From: Sinohyriopsis cumingii
Lineage: Eukaryota > Mollusca > Bivalvia > Unionida > Unionidae
Direction: 5' to 3'
Assembly (NCBI GenBank): GCA_028554795.2
Contig: CM068831.1
Coordinates: forward strand, 32,476,644 to 32,540,643
Length of the DNA stretch: 64,000 nt
This document shows positions 54,926 to 64,000 of this stretch, one piece after another. Every line of letters starts with the position of its first letter. Position 1 is the stretch's first letter. The notes under the pieces are model-generated. The model saw only the letters and a list, made by a program, of their open reading frames with translations. It was not told the DNA's origin and ran no database searches. A program made the position numbers and the translations under genes.

Positions 54926-57900
54926 CTGAAATAAGTTATTTTCCTTTATACTACAAAATAAAGCAATTGTTGGCATGCCAGGCGTGAATTTCAAAACTGT
55001 TTCACCTTCCTCCAAGCAATATTTGGCTACTGTAATGTTCCATATTCGAGATCTAATTTGAAATGTCATAAAACTTACCTCTACATATTTTCTGTATATC
55101 TGGTTAAAAAAGATGTAAAAAATGCAAACAGTAAATTTATATCAGATGTTTGTAGACATATGCATATACGATGTTGGAAGTATAATTGTCTCGCACATGC
55201 GATCTGATGTTCAGTTTAAGTAAATTCTATTCCATTTTCCACGACAATAATACCTATGACAGTGAAATTTCATCTTGTAGGACTCAGTGATTGATGATAG
55301 GTTAGTGTAATGTTATTTAGTACTTAATTGGATTTGGAACTGCCTTTTTTAAAGAGAACCTAGTTCGAGCATTTAAAGTATACGTCAAAGAATACAACTC
55401 AGTCATCTTCTACAGCGTCATTTTTTAAAAGGAAAAAAAAGTTGCTCATATTGCTGTGTCTCCAAGGTTTTGTGACGTTAGCTCCATTCTGTAGAAAGGA
55501 AATATCAATATTACGTAACATAGTTATTGCTTTGTCTACTTTCTTAGAACAGACTTCAAACAGACTGTATATTTATCAACGTAATACATTCTTTGAATTC
55601 TCGCTTTGAAAAGGTTTAAACTTTCGTAAAGAAATAATATATCAACTGGATTTGTTTATCAGCTAGGAAAATAATATTAAAGTAGTGCTGGTACAGCGAA
55701 AGTGTATATTGTGAGCAAAGTTGCAGCCTGCATTAACGATTTTTTCAATCTGATAACAAGGTGTAACTAAAATGTCTTCTGTGGTGGGTATATGATGCCC
55801 AAATAACCCTTCACGTATTTGTTTCAACGATTTACTTGATGTGTTATCAGGCCTGACATAAACATCTAACGTATGCTATATTTCACGAACTATTTTCTAA
55901 CTTATTATACCCTTTATGACACCAATCTTTCTACTTAAAAGTTTGTGTAGTTGATTTAGATTTGAAAAGAAAATATGATTTCATTGCAGATTTTTTGACA
56001 CCTGCTTGACATTTAATGGTAACTACATCATTTGTATCACTAATTATTAACTTTACATTTTAGTTGCCACTGCATGCATACCAACCTGGCATTTAAAATT
56101 TTTGTGTTCCTCCAAATTACTTTTGGATAGAGATACATAATATATGTTTCTACAGCCTAGCCTTTAATGATTTTACCAAGATTTAAATCACAGAAATGAT
56201 TGCATCATTTTTTTAAATAATATCTATTATTCTGCAGGTTTATTATTGATCGTGTTCCTCAACCCTATTATTTTGAACTTGTTAATTAATATTTGAACCG
56301 GGCATCATACTTTTGAGACTGCGCATATTAGATGTTATCGTACTGTGATGTGCAACCAATGTTACCCAGGCACATTTCACGTCATCTGTTACCATATATA
56401 TATATATATAATTTACTAAAAATACTGTCACATGAATTGTCTTAGTCAAGTTTACCATAGTAACATTTCGATATGCAGCATATTTTGTGCACATAACGGA
56501 CGGGCTGTTTTCACGTAGTACTAAACTCTAAAGGGAAGTAAATTGGCAAGGAGAGAAATTCAAAGCCTGTTCTACTTTATTTATTATTTTTGCTGTTACT
56601 AAGTACAATGACATATGAGCTCTTCTGAAATATTATTCATATTTTCATTTTTCATTTGAAAAATCATATCGACATGTATTTAATATCATACGAGGCTCTT
56701 TTAAGGAGATGAAAACATATGCATTCTTAAACGTTAAGATGCAGAAAATGAACAGCTTAAAGGTAGACACAGCTATACAAAATACTGAGTATGTATTTAT
56801 TTAAAAATTCCAGCAATGTAACATTTTATAAAATGTTTCCAATAATAATACGAGAAACGGTAACATATTCTTATAATATTAAAGCAAAAATTATTGCGAA
56901 GGGACTAAAGTGTAAAACAAGGGCGATGTAAATTATTTTGCTATTTGTTGCTTAGTCTGTTTTAATGTGTCTCATATCCGTCCAAACAATTAAGGATGGG
57001 CTATACTGTCTTTAGCTGTGGCTTCTAGATTGTATTCCAGGCAGGTACAAAAAAAGTATGTGGTCCAAGACATAAATCACGTCCCATTTAGAATGGAAGG
57101 ATAATATATGTTTTGTTATTGGATAGACGTTTTAAATTCTGAACTAGACGCGCAACAATTCGGGGTTTGTTGATCCTCCTGATAAATACGTACATTTAAT
57201 TGAGAGAAGGAACTGTACCCGGACTACTCTTGCAATGTGTAAAGACCGTGTAAGTAGCAGGATGATTATGTCCATGTGTCGGACTGAGGACAGAATATTC
57301 CAGCACAACACAATTATTTCTTATTTCCTGTGTTTCTGTTTTCACTGAATTGAGTATTTTGTTTTAAATGAATGCATCTATCTACCGATTCAAATTAATG
57401 GCAATGACATAAACCAAAATAACAACAAAAATAGGTGCAATTGAAGAAAAAACATGTGCCATTTAAATAGGAGCTATAAAGAAACAAAACATATACATTC
57501 AAATTAAACCCGCTTTTAGCATTTACTGAAATAGCTGATGCAATTCAAACAGAAATGGAGAAACAATCAACTGAAAGAAACACTGATATTAGAGGAAATT
57601 GCATAAAAGGTTAATTGTTTATAATTAAAGATTAAAAAATCATTATACGAGAGTAAATGATCTTACGACAGTGGTGAATGATCAACATAAGATAATATTC
57701 GACAGCGTGTTACGGACATTTATTTCATACATTATTTATTTTACAAAGGTTTGTATTTGTGTCAAAGGGTTTAATTCTTTCTTTCTTTCGCTGACCTGTA
57801 ATATAAGAGAATGTAATTTCTACCTTCATAAATCAAGGTTACTGACAATTAAATGTGATCACAGGAGAACATGTGTATTTTAGAACTGTCATATGTGCCT

Positions 57901-60159
57901 TAGTGGCTGATTGGCTCGATAATAATAAAAGTCAAAGAATGACTGTTAAAGATATTTCGTAATGCAGAATAATATAAACAACTGGAAATTTTACTAATGA
58001 TTGAGAATAGTTTTTTTGATGCGTATATAGTGGTTGTAGAAACGAATTAAATGCGCATAGTTTCATTCTTCAGTTATATTTCAGCCTTTTACGAGTCGTA
58101 GAGAAATTTGATATATTTATCATTTGTTCGTTGGAATTGTAGAGTGAAAGCCAGTATACGAAACAGACAGTACCTTGCTGGATTATTATTAAAACACTCA
58201 AGGACTTTGATATTTATTCATTTTCGTTCATTAGATTACGTGAAAATTCAAGGACATTAGTGACATTCAGTTTACTTGGATCCATCTTGAAAAAAACTTT
58301 TTGGACAGTAGAACAGTATTTCTTCAGTTGTGTTAACACATTCCTACCTAAAACCTTCATTCTTAATACTTTTGGATCACTTACTGATCACTGTAAAATT
58401 GATAGTACACAAAGAAAATAAAATAGTAATTCATACCATAAATTAATTTTTTTTCTTTCACTTTCTTTGATTTTACATTTTAGGGAAATAAATTTACAAT
58501 TTGGAACATTGCATGCTTATTGGGTTTTACCTTTTTTAGTTACATAGTGTACGCCCATAGGACGTAACAAACGAACTACCTGAAAAGATCTTAACAAACT
58601 TATTTTAGTTATTTGCAAGATGGTGTTATTATTGTTGATTAAAAAAATGGACAGTGTGTGTTCTAATTAGATATAAAGAAACGAAAATAAATATCCTTGT
58701 AATTTTGCCATTTTTAAAACAATTTCTTCCAGTTACACGACACCAGAGACAGTAGCTACGACTTATGTTTTTGATTATGGTCCATCAGGTTTTATTGAAT
58801 TCATGTTGCATGCTATGAAGATCCCCAGAGAGAATTATGTTATTAAAAAAAATAAGGTTCATAATAAATTTATAAACATAATAGGCACAAAATGTTGTAT
58901 GTTTTAATGATACAAAATGAGGTCTTTCATATAATGTTGATATTAATGACAAAGTAGAAATATATTTACCTGAAAAAGCTACGCGAATGCAATATTTAAG
59001 AAAAAAAGAATCAAAAACATAATTTGAAATGGAATAAGGTCTGATACGGAAAACATTGAATTTGAAGAAATAAACATCGATTCGACAGTGATATTCACGT
59101 TTGCAATGAGATCTTTCAATGCTCTACATGTCATAATGTTCCTTTACATTTATGTATCACACATTTTTTTGAGTTAGATGTGACCGACGTTATGAGACAA
59201 AGAATGTTAAAAGTAGTTCCGTGATTTACATCTTGTCAGACATTAGGTTTTTTTTTTAACCGAAAATATCTAAACATCGCTTATAAAATCTTTACTAGAT
59301 ATTTATTTTTCATAACTTTTTGGTATTATTGACACTTTTCGGTTTGTATCTCCTTCTTTTACCAGGGTTTCAATAATGAAATGAGAATCGTGTGAGGACA
59401 AATAATTAATAAATGGCGGAATAGATTGGATGAATATATTTAAATATTTATAATTTAAATCACACCGTGTGATCTGAACCTCTCTATCTTTCCTGTTAAG
59501 TGTGATCTACTTTTTATTTAGCTCCCTCAGAACGAACATAAGGCCGTTTTCCACACATATAAGATATATTACTGGAATTAAGCCTTTATTATTAAACACC
59601 AATTCAGGAATTTTTTAGAAGCACTTTATTTAAACTATTACAAATATTCATAAATTTAATCATGAAATCTTCTTTTCGGTATCATATTGCTGTTTAACAT
59701 ACACTCAAAACCCTGGTATATGCTTTGCTCATTTTCTCATTGTCCTTGACGTATTACAAGATAGGACTGCTTCAGAATCGTGTTCTATATGAATTGTCGT
59801 CTCAAAAATACATTTCAACTCATATAAGATAATACATATTTAAAACTATAATAATATTTGTCCTTATATAATTATAAAACCATTTCTTTTATTCCATAAA
59901 TCTCTTTTGTGCGATTAGGAAGATAGCCGTTAAATTAAAAATTGTTTATATTGTAAGATTCTGACTTTCTCACTCTTTTCACATCTAAACTTAAATTTCT
60001 AACTTGAAAACTGGCCCAGCAACAATAACTGCTTGAAAGCAAATAATGCTGCAAAATTAAAAAATTTCGGAACATTTACAGTTTTGGTATCACGTGTCCC
60101 CATTATATAATTTGAAGGTTATGGTGTTGTATATTTTCCTTGCGTATAAGTTTCATATC

Positions 60160-60161
<2 letters not shown>

Positions 60162-60217
<56 letters not shown>
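60162..60217. repeat. (TA)n microsatellite
   Basis: About 28 uninterrupted TA units. Confidence 0.95.
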
Positions 60218-60222
<5 letters not shown>

Positions 60223-60991
60223 GATAAACAGTTTACTAAATTATCATTCCTTCATAATAAACAGTTTCGAAATTAAACGGCAATCGATTAGTTCAGCTTA
60301 CGTGATCATGTATATAAAATCCTAATTGACGGTAATCTGAGTATTTCTTTTCTTTTAATAAAAAAGAAACATGTTTTAACCTTATACGAGCAACCATATG
60401 GTTTATTTTCAACATTACTTTGTTATACATTTTAATGCTGATGCTTCTTCTGGTGACAAAATAAAGCATACGTCCATTATTAAGGATTGTCTACCCTCTT
60501 TGCTATAACTACTACAACCCTTGGGAAATATCGAGAAATAATTCAGGAAATCTAGACTAGAGTAAGGATATCGAATTCTGTTCGTTGACAGAACCTCGGC
60601 AGAAACGTTCTTAAAACAGATTTATGACCCATATATTTAAATGAAAGATTTTCTGAAATAAAAATAGGCAATATATAAGCATTGTTCGGAAAAACAGAAT
60701 TTAAAGTAGGAATAAACATGAAAGTATAGAATAAGTTTGAATGTAAGAGTAGCGATATAAGTGGTATTTCTTTACAATAATACATAAGTCACAAGGTTCC
60801 AGTGTAGATCACATTCTCTAAATACTATCTTCTCCAAGGTTTACCAACCGTTCATTACGCACACATATACACATATACACATATACATCTTGTTGTTTTT
60901 TTCAGTCTTAATTTGCGTGACGGCATCGTGATCGAATCGAACAAAGGAAAATGTATCGTGGAACTAGTAAGAATATCCAGAAAAAGAAGGA

Positions 60992-61141
60992 ATGAATCTG
61001 TCGAACTGGGACACATTTTTCAACGACGATTGGATATACCGATTGGTCAATGATATGTCTGTCTCATCAGCTTGTTTCTTAGTCATTTGTGTGTTTCTGT
61101 TCTTACTTATCACAGTCATATTTATTTATGAATCCTTTTGA
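60992..61141 (+). CDS. candidate 49-residue single-pass membrane micropeptide
   Basis: A plus-strand block that looks like a terminal exon: strong acceptor (T-run then TTTTTTCAG at 60,905), this ORF, and AATAAA at 61,289. The ORF begins MNLSNWDTFFNDDWIYRLVN, with aromatic and acidic residues, and then has a hydrophobic segment of about 20 residues (CFLVICVFLFLLITVIFIY), ending ESF. The architecture resembles sarcolipin/sarcolamban-type micropeptides, but sequence identity is not claimed. A second frame from the acceptor is also open for 48 codons (…IVIESNKGKCIVELVRISRK…), so the true coding frame is undecided. Confidence 0.35.
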   Translation: MNLSNWDTFFNDDWIYRLVNDMSVSSACFLVICVFLFLLITVIFIYESF

Positions 61142-61369
61142 GTCACTCTAGATTAAATATGATTAGTTAACATATTTCCTTTTTTGTTGTTCTTTCAATC
61201 TATTTGGAATGGGTTCATTCCAACTTTATTTATAAAGGGATATTTTAAATAGTAATACTAGTTGTAAATGTTTTAGATTTGCTGCTGAAATAAAATGATT
61301 TATGATTACTGTTCCATGATGCATCTATCTGTTTGTCTAATTTTTATTGCTGTAGTTATTGTCGTTGTT

Positions 61370-61615
61370 ATTGTAGGGTTTAACGCCATGTTTCAGCACA
61401 AGAGAGGCTATAAATGGCGGCTAGTATAAATGGTGGAGGAAGAACCCGGGAAAACCCCGGAAATAACCATCAACCCATGAAAAGTTACTGGCAAGCTTTC
61501 TCACATACTCACATTGACCGAGCCTGAGACTAGAACACATGCAGATAGAAGTGAGATGACAGTAGTCCGTAAAAGCTTTAGACGACTCAGCCACTAGGGA
61601 CCATCTTAATCTATT
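61370..61615. repeat. 'tttaacgcc' interspersed repeat
   Basis: Starts AGGGTTTAACGCCATGTTTC and includes 'aacccgggaaaaccccgg' and 'cactgaccgagcc'-like text. Invertebrate, especially molluscan, genomes carry abundant repeats opening with 'gggtttaacgcc', and this copy fits that style. The closing 'gcttta…gactcagccactag' is also reminiscent of tRNA-like SINE ends. Non-coding. Confidence 0.45.
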
Positions 61616-61855
61616 GTCGCGCATATTTTGATATTAAAGATTTATTATCGATCCTTCTTCGTCATGCACGTAATTGACAGATGTTTCCAAATTTTATTTT
61701 ATTTTTCACTTCAGTAAGTTATTTGGTCCATTGGGTACATGTAGTACATTTCCAAATCCACACTTCTTTATGTTTGAAAATGTCAATTGTGTTACTCGTA
61801 ACTAACAGTCATTACTAGCAAGTTGGTAACTTAAGTGCAAGACAAAACAGTTTAC

Positions 61856-61929
61856 CTTTGGATAACTTCCACTTTTTCAACTGGCTTCTCGAGCAACTTG
61901 TCATCAGTGTCACTCATGGTGTCTATTAT
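61856..61929 (-). CDS. first coding exon of a 130-residue host protein
   Basis: Acceptor TTTATAG at 61,930, 12 bases of 5' UTR, ATG at 61,917, 20 codons plus two bases, donor GTAAAC. The peptide MSDTDDKLLEKPVEKVEVIQ is acidic and lacks a signal peptide, so the protein is probably cytoplasmic or nuclear. An acceptor before the ATG implies a further 5' UTR exon to the right. Its split codon completes with the exon at 54,761-54,925. Confidence 0.65.
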
Positions 61930-64000
61930 CTATAAACAAATGTACAATTCAGCTACTTTAAAAACTGTATGACCTAAGCCAAATTAAATTGAAATGATAT
62001 ACAAGCATGACAGAAACACCATGTCGCGATTCTATAAAATCATAGTTTGCTTAGGTACAACTTTATAAAATTGTAAATTGATATATCCACATTAGTCTAT
62101 AGGGAATTAGAATTAATGTATACAAGTTAGGTCATTCATTATCTCTATCTTGCTAAAACTGGAAATTGGAACACTTTTATTGCAAATGTTTATGCACCGT
62201 AATTTAACAGCATAAAAGGAAACACCCATCGTGATAATTCAGCATTGTAAATACATTCACAGCTAATCACGATAAATATATAACTAAAATAAGCGAATAC
62301 ATTAGCTGTATGGTGGATATTTTCAACAATTTTGTGTTGGTAAACGAAGCTTGTAATTAATGTGGCTCGATATCTGGCGTACAAATACACCTACTACAGA
62401 CTTTGCTCCTTGTCGTTTGCAGGGGATTACAGACTGCTACAAACAAAGCTTGATTATATAATTATTTATTTTAATGTTTTATTGTCCTTCGCATACTGGT
62501 ACAATAAATAGGGCACTCAGGGTTTATTCGGTTTTTCGAATTCCATACTTAACAATTTGTCACTGTGTTGCACAATGTTTAATTTAATTGAAATTGCAAA
62601 TGGAAACCAAATCTTGTACTTGTATATTTATTATTCTAATATATTGTTTCAAATTTGTATTAATTCTGAAGCGTGAGTGTGCAATTTGCGTGAAATCCAG
62701 ATCTTGTAGCACGATCGAACCATGATTGGAAGAATTATCGGTTGTTAATTCTAATATTTCTTGACCAGAGTTTGACTTATGCATTCAGGGTGATACATGG
62801 AGCAATGGTAAATCATTTATCGAGGCTCTTGGATTGCTTGATTGAGAAGATTATACAAACTATTCTCTCTCTGGCAAGAAATTCTGGACTTCACGATTAT
62901 CAGTAGTTTAAATGTCTTTCAAGAATTGGACATTAATTTATAGAACAGTGCGACACTTATTTATGTTCTAAGGAGTACCTATCAAAGGTATGGCATCAAA
63001 TAGTTATGCAATTCGTAAGTTTCTTTGACAAATTCTTATACTCTTTCTATGGTACTTACGAGCAATATATTTATATCAGATCCATGTATAAATATCAAGC
63101 TAACTTTGTTTGGGACGTGGTAATTTCACACTGAAAGAGCATCAACCTTGATAGAGATTTTGATCAAACGGTTTACCATTGATTTTATTTGTTACGAGTT
63201 CAATATTTTGTAATATACTAATATTGAACCAAATTTGGCTCTTTGCAAATGAACTTATGATTGTTTACTTGAAATGTATTCTTACCAGCAAACTGCTGTC
63301 AAAGAAGCCTCATACTGAAATGAAAACGTTTTGCAAACCCTTGCGATTGGATGAATCATTTCTCTCCTATAATATTTCAACGACATTCTACTAAGTACGA
63401 TATATAGTTAGATAACTTGTTCTCATTAGTGAATTCCATTGAGGTACTTGCACTCAAGATGCAGTCATATGCATTTATGTAGCTACAGATAAAGAAAAAA
63501 CTGCTCCATGGAAAGGAAATCACACTGTCATGCCATCAACAACATAATAAGTGGAATACCTGGTGAACATTTTCTTTTGATAATGCAAACACATAGATAT
63601 TGCTACAGGCAATCAAATATGCACGCTAATGAAATAATATCTATTTAGAGCGCATGTGCAATAAAAAGTCAATGGTGAACATCGGCAGTATCAGATTTAA
63701 TCAAATTGACCTTAGTCCAAAATCAAAGTAATGGTCTAGCTGAACGCTGACATTTATTTTGTAAACAACATAAAATATAGCTAAGATTTCTCTATGATTA
63801 TAGATTAAATATTCGGATCATTATCATTAGTAAATATTTTTACATCAGTTTGGTTTAAAAATACAGCCTTGATTCTGAACTTATAAAGTTCCAGAAAAGA
63901 AATTTTCCATTTCGTCGACCTAGCATTTCCAGAAAATGGTAATTGCAACCTAGATCAAAAGAAGGGGTATATAAGCTTGCTTAAGTAAGTATTATTCATT
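61930..64000. other. no gene seen; upstream intron or flank
   Basis: AT-rich sequence holding no ORF or repeat that could be supported. Must include a 5' UTR exon and promoter if the 130-residue gene is real and its start is within the window. Confidence 0.35.

Larger units (their letters stand above)
54926..61855 (-). other. intron 1 of the 130-residue host gene
   Basis: Donor GTAAAC next to 61,856, acceptor at 54,926. Contains a TA tract (60,162-60,217), a possible plus-strand exon (60,906-61,300) and an interspersed repeat (61,370-61,615). Nothing else was seen. Confidence 0.5.

Overview
The window is metazoan nuclear DNA: AT-rich, mostly non-coding, with spliced host exons that have GT-AG borders, many (TA)n/(GT)n/(CATA)n microsatellites, and several classes of eukaryotic transposon. 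The repeat types (long foldbacks, hAT-type MITEs, Polinton relatives) fit a lophotrochozoan, most likely a mollusc. That placement is an inference. No bacterial operons, rRNA or CRISPR were seen.

Layout. (1) 1-3,300: the first two coding exons, minus strand, of a USP8-like deubiquitinase gene; together they encode an 85-residue N-terminal MIT-like/USP8-dimer region. (2) 5,029-9,644: a foldback candidate, then a second foldback element whose centre was invaded at TTAA by a piggyBac transposon with a decayed transposase. (3) 12,658-14,475: a broken gag/ORF1-like CCHC-knuckle plus glutamine-rich gene. (4) 17,190-17,523: a hAT-type MITE with a perfect 8-bp target duplication. (5) 20,860-23,710: wreckage of a classical Polinton/Maverick family-B DNA polymerase. 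(6) 24,220-27,119: an L1-like LINE remnant on the minus strand.

(7) 28,017-44,651: the centrepiece, a 16.6-kb Polinton/Maverick (adintovirus-like) provirus with about 140-bp terminal inverted repeats and a 5-bp imperfect target duplication. It carries a packaging ATPase, a zinc-ribbon plus phospholipase-A2 protein, a retroviral-type integrase, a family-B polymerase apparently joined to a superfamily-1 helicase and an HNH nuclease, a second HNH protein, an adenain-like protease, a double-jelly-roll major capsid candidate, a minor capsid candidate, a fibre-like protein, a pVI/pX-like amphipathic protein, a membrane protein and several small orphan genes. Structural genes lie on the minus strand and read right to left, often overlapping by a few bases. 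The integrase and PLA2 genes lie on the plus strand and diverge from the ATPase. Most genes carry one to three breaks (in-frame stops, several at former CpG positions, and indels, several in homopolymers), so the element as assembled looks inactive.

(8) 44,652-64,000: diverged repeats, long (TA)n tracts, and a three-exon minus-strand host gene (61,917-49,521). Its exon phases fit to give a 130-residue protein of unknown function. A possible plus-strand terminal exon with a small transmembrane ORF sits inside its first intron. Host exons are clean while all transposon genes are broken, which argues that most breaks are real decay. Homopolymer breaks could still be assembly errors.
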